A stretch of DNA of 64,000 nucleotides from the IMG/VR virus record IMGVR_UViG_3300009082_000017, positions 62,001 through 126,000 of that record; one strand, written 5' to 3'. Positions 13,958 through 21,550 of this stretch are shown piece after piece. Numbering within the stretch: the first letter of the stretch is position 1; each line of letters begins with the position of its first letter. The stretch is from a virus. The position numbers were made by a program, and so were the translations under genes. Below the pieces are notes generated by a model. The model worked only from the letters and a program-made list of their open reading frames with translations. It had not been told where the DNA came from and did no database searches.

Positions 13958-14325
13958 TTGAACCGGTTTCTAGTAACATAGAACAATCACAAGAAAACGT
14001 TTCAACTGGCACAAAAATATTAGTGAGAATATCGCACTATACGCCTTGGGTTGGTGGAATTAATTGTTTCAATTTTGTAAATGGTGAATGTGTTAGCAAA
14101 ATGTCAAATGGAGAACGATGGCAGGATTGGATGAATAAGGCTATTGCTTGCCCTCCAGAAATACCATTTGAATCAAAAATAATTGTTGATAATATAGAAT
14201 GGATATGTAAGGATCGTGGTGGAGCTATAACGTATGATGGATACGCTTATTGGATAGACCAATTGACAGCAAGTCCACAATATAGTTATGGTCAAGTAGT
14301 TGAAGCGATATTAATAGAACCATGA
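13924..14325 (+). CDS. secreted DPBB/3D-like domain, -1 frame part of the frameshift gene
   Basis: The frame is open from about 13909 to TGA 14323, but no start with a ribosome-binding site exists. The first candidate (GTG 14023) has none, which supports entry by frameshift. After a Gln/Ser/Pro-rich linker comes a compact cysteine-containing domain. It carries ISHYTPWVGGINC, MSNGERWQDW, ACPPEIPFESKI and WICKDRGGAI. This pattern resembles double-psi beta-barrel/3D-type domains of extracellular proteins. A wall-active or surface role is inference. Alternative: a frameshift mutation or sequencing error. Confidence 0.65.
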   Translation, partial: KFSNQPVEQQLIEPVSSNIEQSQENVSTGTKILVRISHYTPWVGGINCFNFVNGECVSKMSNGERWQDWMNKAIACPPEIPFESKIIVDNIEWICKDRGGAITYDGYAYWIDQLTASPQYSYGQVVEAILIEP

Positions 14326-14346
14326 TAAATAAAAAAGGAGATTAAT

Positions 14347-14529
14347 ATGAAAATTACAGAATTGATCGAGAAGTTAGAACAAATTGCCGTTGATAATGGT
14401 GATATGGAAGTAGTATTACCACAGTCTTGTACCGATGAAATTACTTTGGAAGAAAGAGCATGGAACGCAGATATTAGTGAAGTAGAAACTTCTGGTACTG
14501 GTGCTGATAAAGTAACATTAATCTATTAA
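14347..14529 (+). CDS. small conserved phage-type protein (60 aa)
   Basis: AAAAAGGAGATTAAT before ATG. Pattern MKITELIEKLEQIAVDNGDM then EVVLPQ is typical of short phage proteins of unknown function. Acidic, ends in a beta strand. Confidence 0.7.
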   Translation: MKITELIEKLEQIAVDNGDMEVVLPQSCTDEITLEERAWNADISEVETSGTGADKVTLIY

Positions 14530-14549
14530 ATCAAAAGGAGAATATAAAA

Positions 14550-14807
14550 ATGAAAAACTTAAAACTCACACAGGATTCACAACGTAAGTGGAACGTCATT
14601 AACACAATCACTGGTTTGGTTGTGACTGGTCACTTCACCAATAAGTCTCTTGCTCTGGACGCTATGAAGAATTATAAAGAAGATGTTGTAACAGCAACCA
14701 AAAAGTCGATCACGATGTCACGCAAAGACCAGATCCGTCATGCTCGTGCAAAGGCACAGGGTATTAGTTATGCTGACTATGTTGCAAAATATGTGGTTGG
14801 AGGGTAA
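14550..14807 (+). CDS. hypothetical basic protein (85 aa)
   Basis: AAAAGGAGAATATAAAA before ATG. Basic; strand-rich first half (WNVINTITGLVVTGHF) and helical second half. It could bind nucleic acid (charge only). The ribosome-binding site of the next gene lies in its last codons. Confidence 0.7.
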   Translation: MKNLKLTQDSQRKWNVINTITGLVVTGHFTNKSLALDAMKNYKEDVVTATKKSITMSRKDQIRHARAKAQGISYADYVAKYVVGG

Positions 14808-14808
14808 G

Positions 14809-14979
14809 ATGAAAATCAATTGGAAAGCGATTTTTGGGCGTTTACTAATTTTGGTAGTTTTAGGGACTTTAACCTTTTTGTCATTTTCCCTTGGATGGGA
14901 TCTTTATGCCAAAGCATTAAGTACAGTTTTTACGGCGATTTTCCTTATTGCCATTGGCTTTGAACTGATGTTTTCATGA
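14809..14979 (+). CDS. two-TM membrane microprotein (56 aa)
   Basis: ATG at 14809 uses GGAGGG at the end of the upstream gene; a longer in-frame start is rejected. Transmembrane segments at about residues 8-29 and 36-55. Its TGA lies in a hairpin repeat. Function unknown. Confidence 0.68.
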   Translation: MKINWKAIFGRLLILVVLGTLTFLSFSLGWDLYAKALSTVFTAIFLIAIGFELMFS

Positions 14980-14993
14980 AATTAGTATTTCGT
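14976..14993. repeat. hairpin repeat containing upstream stop codon
   Basis: ATGAAA / ttagta / TTTCGT-GGG; its TGA ends the preceding gene. Confidence 0.72.
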
Positions 14994-15032
14994 GGGATTG
15001 GGCAAATTAAAATTTACATTATAGGAGATTAA

Positions 15033-15083
15033 ATGCTATTTTTCTGGATTGTGATATTGATTTTGTTTGCGGGTTGTAAGTAA
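15033..15083 (+). CDS. 16-aa lipoprotein-like micropeptide
   Basis: ATAGGAGATTAA precedes ATG at 15033. The peptide is one hydrophobic stretch ending LFAGCK, a lipobox-like cysteine one residue before the stop. If lipidated and cleaved it would leave only Cys-Lys. Too short to assign; it could be a leader or a lysis/lipoprotein micropeptide. Confidence 0.45.
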   Translation: MLFFWIVILILFAGCK

Positions 15084-15090
15084 TTGGGTA

Positions 15091-15119
15091 TTGACAGTTT
15101 GAAATAAATATGATAGTAT
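15091..15119 (+). promoter_or_regulatory. SigA-type promoter
   Basis: TTGACA 15091-15096, TAGTAT 15114-15119, 17-nt spacer. Confidence 0.65.
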
Positions 15120-15141
15120 TAGTAAAGAAAAGGAGATTTAA

Positions 15142-15297
15142 ATGGATATAAATATTCAAAAAAGTATTTTGCTTGGATTGTTTGGAATGGCATATGCTAT
15201 AAGAAGTTTGCGCCTATATATGTATACTAAATCAAAATGGGATTTATTGGGAATTTTATTTGGGGTTATAAGTATTGTATACAGTTTTACCCCATGA
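15142..15297 (+). CDS. two-TM membrane microprotein (51 aa)
   Basis: AAAAGGAGATTTAA precedes ATG at 15142; open to TGA at 15295, which lies in a hairpin arm (ending Thr-Pro-stop like several genes here). Hydrophobic segments at about residues 5-25 and 33-50 flank a basic loop. Not recognised. Confidence 0.65.
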   Translation: MDINIQKSILLGLFGMAYAIRSLRLYMYTKSKWDLLGILFGVISIVYSFTP

Positions 15298-15311
15298 AAC
15301 CTGAATTTCAT
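15294..15311. repeat. hairpin repeat containing upstream stop codon
   Basis: CCCC-ATGAAA / cctgaa / TTTCAT-TGGG; its TGA ends the preceding gene. Confidence 0.85.
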
Positions 15312-15340
15312 TGGGTTGTATAACAGAAAAGGAGAATAAA

Positions 15341-15772
15341 ATGGAAGTTGTGATTAATAAATGTTTTGGTGGATTTAGTTTATCTCCAAAAGGAATGATT
15401 GAGTATTACGGGAGAAAAGGGAAAAAAGTTTATTTTTATAAACAGACGGAATATCGTTTCAATACCGGCAAAGACCATTATGTAAAAGTTGATGAAAATA
15501 CGAACGATGGACTTTTTATCAATAGTGTCTTTGAAGACCTTGGAGATTCATTTGATAATTGGCCTGAAAACCACAATGATTTGTGGGCAGATTCAAGACC
15601 TGATCAAAGAGATGATCCTGATTTGGTAGCTACTGTGAAAAGTTTAGGTGAAAAAGCTAATGGTGCTTGCGCGTCTTTAGAGATTGTAGAAATACCTAAT
15701 GGTGTTAATTATGAAATTGATGAATATGACGGAATGGAATCAATTCATGAGTCCCATAGAAGTTGGGGATAA
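15341..15772 (+). CDS. hypothetical protein (143 aa)
   Basis: Start 15341 follows AAAAGGAGAATAAA. Begins with a glycine-rich sheet (CFGGFSLSPKGMIEYYGRKG) and has an acidic middle (NWPENHNDLWADSRPDQRDD). A FGGFSLS...KG.EYY start is seen in hypothetical phage proteins as I recall. Function unknown. Confidence 0.73.
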   Translation: MEVVINKCFGGFSLSPKGMIEYYGRKGKKVYFYKQTEYRFNTGKDHYVKVDENTNDGLFINSVFEDLGDSFDNWPENHNDLWADSRPDQRDDPDLVATVKSLGEKANGACASLEIVEIPNGVNYEIDEYDGMESIHESHRSWG

Positions 15773-15774
15773 TT

Positions 15775-16263
15775 ATGAATTTACAAGATTTTTTTAGTAA
15801 AACAAATAAAGTTATTGATCTTGAAAATTCACATTATCGTTTTCAAGAAATTAGACCTAGAATAATTTGTCGGGATGGTGTTTCATTATCTGTTCAAGGA
15901 AGCGAAACACATTATTGCCAACCGCGCATTAATGATTATGCCAATTATTATGAAGTAGAAGTTGGATATCCATCAATAAGACCACCTGAAACATGGAAAC
16001 AATATTTTGATGGTGAATGGCAACAAGTAGGAATTATTGGATGGATTAAAAGAGTTTGGAAAGAAAGGTCTAACATTTTCTATTCCTTGAAAAATTTGAA
16101 GGGATTAGGCAAGTGGAAGATTAAAGATATTCTTTCTTTGGAAGATAATGCAACAAGGAGTGTTTATGGTTATATTCTTAGTAGTTTAGTTGAAGATTTT
16201 ATTAATACTCATGGTGGAATAGATGAAGAAGAAACTTTTAAAAAATCTACCATGAAAGAGTAG
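15775..16263 (+). CDS. hypothetical protein (162 aa)
   Basis: ATG at 15775 immediately follows the preceding stop. The first half resembles a mixed alpha/beta domain (HYRFQEIRPRIICRDGVSLSV), with conserved-looking proline and glycine. The second half is helical. Not recognised; clearly in the same operon as the 15341 gene. Confidence 0.72.
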   Translation: MNLQDFFSKTNKVIDLENSHYRFQEIRPRIICRDGVSLSVQGSETHYCQPRINDYANYYEVEVGYPSIRPPETWKQYFDGEWQQVGIIGWIKRVWKERSNIFYSLKNLKGLGKWKIKDILSLEDNATRSVYGYILSSLVEDFINTHGGIDEEETFKKSTMKE

Positions 16264-16269
16264 ATTCAT
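16252..16269. repeat. hairpin repeat overlapping 3' end of CDS
   Basis: CC-ATGAAA / gagtag / ATTCAT-GTGG; the TAG stop of the preceding gene is in the loop. Confidence 0.7.
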
Positions 16270-16291
16270 GTGGTTGGTGGAAAGGACAGTT

Positions 16292-16510
16292 ATGAAAAAA
16301 TTTATATCAACACAGGGCGACTTAACAGTCGAATTAAGTCAGAACACAATCTTTATTGAAGGCACATATATTTTCAATGGTGATATTCATAACCTTCGTG
16401 TTTGGTTGGATGGTGTGGACAGCTTACTTAACAGTAATAGAAATATAGATGCCGATGAAGATATGTGGTTGCCTGAAGATATTTATGGTACTTCGGATAA
16501 TGTGGAATAA
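16292..16510 (+). CDS. hypothetical acidic protein (72 aa)
   Basis: ATG at 16292 follows GGAAAGGACAGTT. Strand-rich, then an acidic tail. Not recognised. Confidence 0.7.
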   Translation: MKKFISTQGDLTVELSQNTIFIEGTYIFNGDIHNLRVWLDGVDSLLNSNRNIDADEDMWLPEDIYGTSDNVE

Positions 16511-16517
16511 TAACCCA

Positions 16518-16535
16518 ATGAAACGAGGATTTTAT
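16518..16535. repeat. hairpin repeat with SD in loop and start codon in 3' arm
   Basis: ATGAAA / cgagga / TTTTAT; loop GAGG is the Shine-Dalgarno and the ATG of the next gene begins in the 3' arm at 16534. Confidence 0.8.
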
Positions 16536-16917
16536 GGGAATGTTTGATAGTGTTGGTTTAGAATGTAATTTGCCAGAAAATATTGAACCATATAGAAAAG
16601 GTTGGTGGCAGACAAAAAGCCTTGGTAGACATATGGATCAATATTATATTGACAATGATCATATTTATAAAGAATTGTGTCATTATGAAGATGTCCCAGA
16701 GCAAGAAAGAACATTCTATGGAGAACCGGAGTGGGATAAAGATGATTTTTATAAATTAATAGGATCACAAAAACGAATAGTAGATAAAACTGTTGTGGTT
16801 GACTATACTGGCGAAATAGAATGCCATGCATATGTTGAAGAAAAACAATTAATGGTTCGATTATTATTTACTTTTGTAAACGGAAATTTATTGAAAAAAG
16901 AAGTTTTGACACCATAA
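16534..16917 (+). CDS. conserved MGMFDSV-type protein (127 aa)
   Basis: Begins MGMFDSVGLECNLP, a start I associate with a widespread family of hypothetical phage and bacterial proteins. GWWQTKSLGRHMDQYYID follows, then a strand-rich C-terminal half. The start codon lies in the 3' arm of a hairpin whose loop holds GAGG, so initiation may need prior unfolding by ribosomes ending the upstream gene. Function unknown. Confidence 0.75.
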   Translation: MGMFDSVGLECNLPENIEPYRKGWWQTKSLGRHMDQYYIDNDHIYKELCHYEDVPEQERTFYGEPEWDKDDFYKLIGSQKRIVDKTVVVDYTGEIECHAYVEEKQLMVRLLFTFVNGNLLKKEVLTP

Positions 16918-16931
16918 AATAATGGTTTCAT
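16914..16931. repeat. hairpin repeat containing upstream stop codon
   Basis: CC-ATAAAA / taatgg / TTTCAT-GG; TAA of the 5' arm ends the preceding gene. Confidence 0.68.
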
Positions 16932-16940
16932 GGAGAAAAA

Positions 16941-17180
16941 ATGAAAACAAAAATGTATGAAGTATTTTTTGAAATTATTGGAAAGCATTTAGATGCTCAT
17001 AAATTTCTGAACGCTAATGAAGATTGGCTTCTAGAAATGTATAAGGATTTGTCTAATAATATTCCCAATTCTACAATCAAAGATATTAAACGACTTGACC
17101 TATATAACATGGGTCACATTGACTATCATCATAAATTCGCTCTGCATTGTGATGAATTATATCAGAAAAACACCCCATAA
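16941..17180 (+). CDS. hypothetical protein (79 aa)
   Basis: CATGGAGAAAAA precedes ATG, so the ribosome-binding site GGAG borrows the 3' flank of the hairpin. Helical, with NEDWLLEMYKDLSNNIPNS and a His-rich end. Not recognised. Confidence 0.7.
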   Translation: MKTKMYEVFFEIIGKHLDAHKFLNANEDWLLEMYKDLSNNIPNSTIKDIKRLDLYNMGHIDYHHKFALHCDELYQKNTP

Positions 17181-17194
17181 ATTATGTATTTCAT
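17177..17194. repeat. hairpin repeat containing upstream stop codon (degenerate)
   Basis: CCCC-ATAAAT / tatgta / TTTCAT-GGG; the TAA is the stop of the preceding gene. Confidence 0.6.
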
Positions 17195-17204
17195 GGGAAA
17201 TTAC

Positions 17205-17233
17205 TTGACTTTTTGCAATAAATATGATAATAT
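17205..17233 (+). promoter_or_regulatory. SigA-type promoter of the NAD cassette
   Basis: TTGACT 17205-17210, TAATAT 17228-17233, 17-nt spacer, within ATATGATAATATT. Confidence 0.7.
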
Positions 17234-17250
17234 TATAAAAAAGGAGCATT

Positions 17251-18024
17251 ATGAAAATATTCGCAATAGATAATGGAGCAAATTTAAAACTAACCACATT
17301 CCCAGACGGACAACCTCATATCCAGGTTATTGATTTTGATCCTCCAGATGAGGCTATGGTAGTTTGTTCAATCACATCACCATCAAAACTTTTGCAATTA
17401 TTAGAATTGTCAAATGCATTACAATACCTAAAAACAAAAAGAACTTGTTTGAGTATTCCATATCTTATGTGCGCAAGATCAGATAGGCATATGTTGGAAG
17501 GTGATAGTTTTGATTTGGAAGTAATGGCGATATTAATTAATCTTTGCGATTTTGAAGAAGTTTTGTTATGTGATGTTCATTCTGAAGTTGCAACAAAACT
17601 AATCAAAAACTCTAAAAATATTGTTCCTAACTTATTAGAAAAATATGATAAAGAAAACCCTTTATATATTTGCCCAGACAAGGGAGCAATTAACAGAGTC
17701 CCAAAAGATGTAGAAGTGATTTATTGCGAAAAGTCTAGGGATTTATCAACAGGAAAAATTACACTCAAAGTAAATACTCCAGAAAAAGCGTGGGGTAGAA
17801 ATTGTATTATTGTTGATGACATTTGCGATGGAGGAGGAACATTTATTGCAATAGCCGAACAAATTAATCCAAATCATTTAACGCTTGCTGTGACCCATGG
17901 AATTTTTTCAAAAGGGTTAGACATATTATTTGAATATTTTGATGAAATTATTACTACCAATAGTTATGCCTGTTTTGACTTACAAGAAAAATATAAAAAT
18001 TTAAAAATGATCAGGGTATCATAA
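17251..18024 (+). CDS. Prs-like pyrophosphokinase, candidate ADP-ribose pyrophosphate synthetase (Adps of NARP1)
   Basis: 257 aa, shorter than cellular PRPP synthetases (about 310). Family signatures are present. PYLMCARSDRHMLEGDSF is the flexible-loop/ATP region (about residues 70-87). CDVHSE (about 110-115) and YICPDKGAINR (about 141-151) follow. IIVDDICDGGGTF (about 188-200) is the PRPP loop. In the NARP1 pathway the enzyme annotated as ribose-phosphate pyrophosphokinase makes ADP-ribose-pyrophosphate from ADP-ribose and ATP. The partner annotated as Nampt (here immediately downstream) joins nicotinamide to remake NAD+. Sequence alone cannot separate Prs from Adps activity. Own promoter at 17205 and site AAAAAGGAGCATT. 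Confidence 0.87.
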   Translation: MKIFAIDNGANLKLTTFPDGQPHIQVIDFDPPDEAMVVCSITSPSKLLQLLELSNALQYLKTKRTCLSIPYLMCARSDRHMLEGDSFDLEVMAILINLCDFEEVLLCDVHSEVATKLIKNSKNIVPNLLEKYDKENPLYICPDKGAINRVPKDVEVIYCEKSRDLSTGKITLKVNTPEKAWGRNCIIVDDICDGGGTFIAIAEQINPNHLTLAVTHGIFSKGLDILFEYFDEIITTNSYACFDLQEKYKNLKMIRVS

Positions 18025-18049
18025 TAAAAAAGAAAAGGAGAAATATAAT

Positions 18050-19510
18050 ATGAAAGAAATTAATCCATTTTTACTTACCGACTTCTATAAGGTTGGACAT
18101 GTGTTTCAATATCCAAAAGGAACTACCCTTGTTTATTCAAATATGACACCAAGGCAATCACGCTTAAAAGGTGTTGATAAGATGGTGGTTTTTGGTATTC
18201 AGTGGTTTATTAAACGATACTTATTAGAATATTTTAATGAGAATTTCTTCAATCGTCCGAAAGAAGAAGTTATGGCTGAATACAAACGTATGATTTTTTA
18301 TACATTGGGTGGTGATTTGCCATCCTATGAACATATTGCTAAAATCCATGATTTAGGATTTTTGCCAATCGAAATTAAAGCATTACCAGAAGGATCAACA
18401 GTCTCTATGCGTATTCCTTTTCTTACGATTGTAAATACTAAACCAGAATTTTATTGGTTAACTAATTTTATTGAATCTTTGATTTCTTCTGTTATTTGGC
18501 AACCCTGTACAAGTGCCACTATTGCTTACGAATATCGTAAGATTTTGAATAAGTATGGCACAATTACAGGAATGTCTCCAGATACAGTTCAATGGCAAGG
18601 ACATGATTTCTCATTTCGTGGAATGAGCAGTCCTGAAAGTGCTGCGACTAGTGGTATGGCTCATTTGCTTTCCTTTACTGGAACCGATGGTATCCCTGCT
18701 ATTGCAAGACTTGAACAGTACTATAATGCAAATGTTGAAAAAGAACTTGTAGGTGCTAGTATTTCTGCTACGGAGCATTCTGTAATGAGTGCCGGTGGAT
18801 TTGAAAATCAATTCGATACATACAAACGATTGATTACGGAAATCTATCCAAATGGTATGCTTGCTATTGTTAGTGACACCTGGAATCTTTGGGATGTATT
18901 AACTGATTTTATGCCAAGGCTTAAGAATGACATTATGTCTCGTGATGGTAAAATTGTTATTCGTCCTGATAGTGGAGATCCTGTTTTAATTATTTGTGGA
19001 AATCCTGCTGGAAAAACTGAAGAAGAGCGTAAAGGTGTTGTTGAGCTTCTTTGGGAAGTGTTTGGTGGAACTCTTACTTCTACCGGCTATAAACTGCTTG
19101 ATTCTCATATTGGAACCATTTATGGCGATAGTATTACACGAGAACGTTGTGAAGAAATTTGCTCACGTTTAGAGAAAAAAGGTTTTGCTTCTCAGGCGGT
19201 TTTAGGAATTGGTAGTTATACTTACCAATACAATACTCGTGATACTTTTGGAACAGCAATGAAGTCAACTTATGTTGAAATTAAAAATATTGGTATGGCA
19301 ATTTTTAAACATCCTGTTACAGACGATGGAACCAAGTTTTCTGCAACTGGTTTGTTAGAAGTTGTAAAAGATGGTAATAGAGAATTTGTGTTGAAAGAAA
19401 ATGTAACTTGGGATGAAGAAAAACAAGGCGAATTAAAAACTGTATTTTTGGATGGAAAGTTGACAAAAGATTTTACTCTGGCAGAAATTAGAAATAATCT
19501 TTGGGGTTAG
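18050..19510 (+). CDS. Nampt-like transferase, candidate Namat of NARP1
   Basis: 486 aa, full length for nicotinamide phosphoribosyltransferase. Visible landmarks: LTDFYKVGHVFQYPKGT (about residues 9-25), FSFRGMSSPESAATSG (about 187-202), ISATEHSVM with the catalytic-region His (about 237-245), IVIRPDSGDP (about 303-312) binding the phosphoribosyl group, and GDSITRERCEEI. It starts 25 nt after the Prs-like gene with AAAAGGAGAAATATAAT, so the two form an operon. Known roles of the family are NMN synthesis from PRPP (Nampt) or NAD+ synthesis from ADPR-PP (Namat). The latter rebuilds NAD+ destroyed by defence systems such as Thoeris. Confidence 0.9.
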   Translation: MKEINPFLLTDFYKVGHVFQYPKGTTLVYSNMTPRQSRLKGVDKMVVFGIQWFIKRYLLEYFNENFFNRPKEEVMAEYKRMIFYTLGGDLPSYEHIAKIHDLGFLPIEIKALPEGSTVSMRIPFLTIVNTKPEFYWLTNFIESLISSVIWQPCTSATIAYEYRKILNKYGTITGMSPDTVQWQGHDFSFRGMSSPESAATSGMAHLLSFTGTDGIPAIARLEQYYNANVEKELVGASISATEHSVMSAGGFENQFDTYKRLITEIYPNGMLAIVSDTWNLWDVLTDFMPRLKNDIMSRDGKIVIRPDSGDPVLIICGNPAGKTEEERKGVVELLWEVFGGTLTSTGYKLLDSHIGTIYGDSITRERCEEICSRLEKKGFASQAVLGIGSYTYQYNTRDTFGTAMKSTYVEIKNIGMAIFKHPVTDDGTKFSATGLLEVVKDGNREFVLKENVTWDEEKQGELKTVFLDGKLTKDFTLAEIRNNLWG

Positions 19511-19516
19511 GGCACA

Positions 19517-20032
19517 TTGAAAAGATATATTGTATATCTTAAGAAAGTATTGACGCATAAATGGTTTGTGTTTTTGGCTTGTCTAAATTTAGGAGTACCG
19601 TTTTATTTAGCGGTACTCCATGACATTTCAAAATTTAGTTCAGTTGAATTTGTTCCTTACGCAAAATATTTTTATAATAAAAAAGGAGAGTCTAATCAAA
19701 TTAGAAATGCTCATGGATCATACGATCCTGCAAAGCAAGCTGACAGTTTTAGATACGCTTGGTTACACCATCAAAATCATAACAAACATCATTTTGGATA
19801 TTGGTGTATAATTGGGAATGATAGTGTCATAAGCCCGATGCAGATTCCAGATATTTATGTGAGAGAAATGATTGCTGATTGGATTGGAGCAGGGAAGGCG
19901 TATTCTAGTAAATCTACTCCGCAAGAATGGTATGATAAAGAAAAAGGTAATTTGATATTACATGAAAAAACCAGGATTCGAATTGAAGAGTTATTAGGAG
20001 AATTAGATGGAACTACCACAAGAATATTATGA
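19517..20032 (+). CDS. DUF5662 family protein (171 aa), copy 1
   Basis: TTG start, 6 nt after the Nampt-like gene. Contains LHDISKFSSVEFVPYAKYF (about residues 35-53), AWLHHQNHNKHHFGYW (about 82-97), MIADWIGAGKAY and KTRIRI. The clustered His/Asp residues suggest a metal site like an HD-type hydrolase (inference; the family is uncharacterised). A paralogue lies at 44910. Its position directly behind the NAD genes suggests possible co-function with them. Confidence 0.78.
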   Translation: MKRYIVYLKKVLTHKWFVFLACLNLGVPFYLAVLHDISKFSSVEFVPYAKYFYNKKGESNQIRNAHGSYDPAKQADSFRYAWLHHQNHNKHHFGYWCIIGNDSVISPMQIPDIYVREMIADWIGAGKAYSSKSTPQEWYDKEKGNLILHEKTRIRIEELLGELDGTTTRIL

Positions 20033-20249
20033 TTTCTGTCATCAATTTAAAACAGGTGTAAAATTTAGAATCAACCGATGGAATGTTCAAAATGGCGAAC
20101 GCTTGTTGCATGTCTTAGATAATTATGACGAAGATCATATTGCTATCAAATTCTTTGGCAAACATAAACAATATTGGCATTATGATTTTATGGATGGTTA
20201 TTTGTTATGGGAATGTGATAAAGCTGGTTGGTTAGAGTTTGTTAAATAA
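20007..20249 (+). CDS. hypothetical protein (80 aa)
   Basis: Overlaps the preceding gene by 26 nt; AGGAGAATTAG precedes ATG. Aromatic-rich, with His and Asp. Not recognised. Confidence 0.68.
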   Translation: MELPQEYYDFCHQFKTGVKFRINRWNVQNGERLLHVLDNYDEDHIAIKFFGKHKQYWHYDFMDGYLLWECDKAGWLEFVK

Positions 20250-20257
20250 AGGAGAAA

Positions 20258-20791
20258 ATGGCAAAGAAAAAAGAATTTAATGAATATGTGATCGAAGGTG
20301 ACACAACTAAAATAAAAGTTAGTTATAAACAACTTACATTGTGGACAATTATTGACACCGAAGATTTACAGAAATTAATCAGTTTAGGTTATCATTGGTA
20401 TGCAAGATATAGAAAATATTTAAATAATTATTACATCCAATGCAATACTTATTTTGATGGAATACATAAAAATGTTTTATTGCACCAATTTGTTTTAAAT
20501 TATTTTGACCCATATGGTATAGATCATATTGATAACAATAGTCTGAATAATACAAAAAATAATTTAAGAATAAGCGATCATAGACAAAATCATAGGAACA
20601 GGAAGTCACGAAATAGTAATAATAAAACAGGGTATCGGAATGTTTCTTTTTCGCATGATAAATATATTGTCACATTACAAGTTGATGGAAAACAGAAAAC
20701 GTTAGGAACTTTTGACGATGTAGACGAAGCAGGCAGGTTCGCGGAAGAGATGAGATTGAAATATTACGGTGATTGGGCAGGGAAGAATTAG
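20258..20791 (+). CDS. HNH endonuclease with AP2 DNA-binding domain, copy 1
   Basis: 177 aa. HNH core about residues 70-115: LHQFVLNYF...GIDHIDNNSLNNTKNNLRI, then RQNHRNRKSRNSNN. C-terminal AP2 domain: GYRNVSFSHDKYIVTLQV, then GTFDDVDEAGRFAEEM. This arrangement is typical of phage homing endonucleases. Close paralogue at 25888 (long stretches identical). It occupies a slot between ordinary genes, consistent with an inserted selfish gene. Confidence 0.9.
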   Translation: MAKKKEFNEYVIEGDTTKIKVSYKQLTLWTIIDTEDLQKLISLGYHWYARYRKYLNNYYIQCNTYFDGIHKNVLLHQFVLNYFDPYGIDHIDNNSLNNTKNNLRISDHRQNHRNRKSRNSNNKTGYRNVSFSHDKYIVTLQVDGKQKTLGTFDDVDEAGRFAEEMRLKYYGDWAGKN

Positions 20792-20796
20792 TTTCA

Positions 20797-20814
20797 ATGA
20801 ATGGAACATTTCAT
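20797..20814. repeat. intergenic hairpin repeat (variant)
   Basis: ATGAAT / ggaaca / TTTCAT; follows the HNH gene by 5 nt. Confidence 0.6.
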
Positions 20815-20827
20815 GTGAAATTGGCAC

Positions 20828-20856
20828 TTGACAAAAATCAAGAATAGGTGTATAAA
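20828..20856 (+). promoter_or_regulatory. SigA-type promoter
   Basis: TTGACA 20828-20833, TATAAA 20851-20856, 17-nt spacer. Confidence 0.75.
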
Positions 20857-20876
20857 TATAGAAAGGAGAAAATATT

Positions 20877-21503
20877 ATGTATGCGAGAATAACATTCAAT
20901 AATGGACAACAATTTACATTAAAGAGAATTCAAGAAATTGAAAAAACTATTGCAGACCAATTAGATAAATCGCAAATGTGCAAAGATCCAGAAGGACGAA
21001 TTACCTCTTATAATACATGGAGGTATTCTGATGATCCCGAAAGCGAAGAAGTAAAATCTGGTAAGAAAAAGTTAGTAACTTTTGTTGATTTATATGAGAT
21101 TGGTTCTTCAAAAGAATATATCGTTGATTTAGATTTATTTTTATCAAAACATCCAGAATTAAAAGTGGGATTACGTGGAACTCCTCCAAATGCAACACAG
21201 GATTATTCTTCTTTGATTCAACAAATTATTGGTATTCAAGATAAATTTGAAAATGCTTTAAAAATGTTTGATCAACAAATTGAGTTTAATCAAAAATGTG
21301 ATGTACATGTTGTCAACTTAGGACTATTAAATATTAATCAATTGGGTTATGCTGTTGATTATTGTACAGAGCAATTGCAAGAAATTGTTAATCAAGGTTG
21401 GAGAATTATTGCTTGCTGTGTTCAACCAGATGGACGTAGACCAGATTATATTCTTGGTCGATATGTCGCTGAAGGTAAAGATTTTGAGTGTGTTAAGTTT
21501 TAA
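20877..21503 (+). CDS. hypothetical protein, DUF4177-like C-terminus (208 aa)
   Basis: First gene after the 20828 promoter; GAAAGGAGAAAATATT before ATG. The C-terminus reads LQEIVNQGWRIIACCVQPDG then DYILGRYV (about residues 165-195). That is the alpha/beta pattern of small proteins ending in GW.vv......yil. A helical middle (IQQIIGIQDKFENALKMF) could be a coiled coil. Function unknown. Confidence 0.73.
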   Translation: MYARITFNNGQQFTLKRIQEIEKTIADQLDKSQMCKDPEGRITSYNTWRYSDDPESEEVKSGKKKLVTFVDLYEIGSSKEYIVDLDLFLSKHPELKVGLRGTPPNATQDYSSLIQQIIGIQDKFENALKMFDQQIEFNQKCDVHVVNLGLLNINQLGYAVDYCTEQLQEIVNQGWRIIACCVQPDGRRPDYILGRYVAEGKDFECVKF

Positions 21504-21508
21504 TCCCC

Positions 21509-21526
21509 ATGAAAAACTTATTTCAT
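21509..21526. repeat. intergenic hairpin repeat
   Basis: CCCC-ATGAAA / aactta / TTTCAT-GTGG; 5 nt after a stop. Confidence 0.85.
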
Positions 21527-21550
21527 GTGGTATAAAAGAGAGGATAATGA

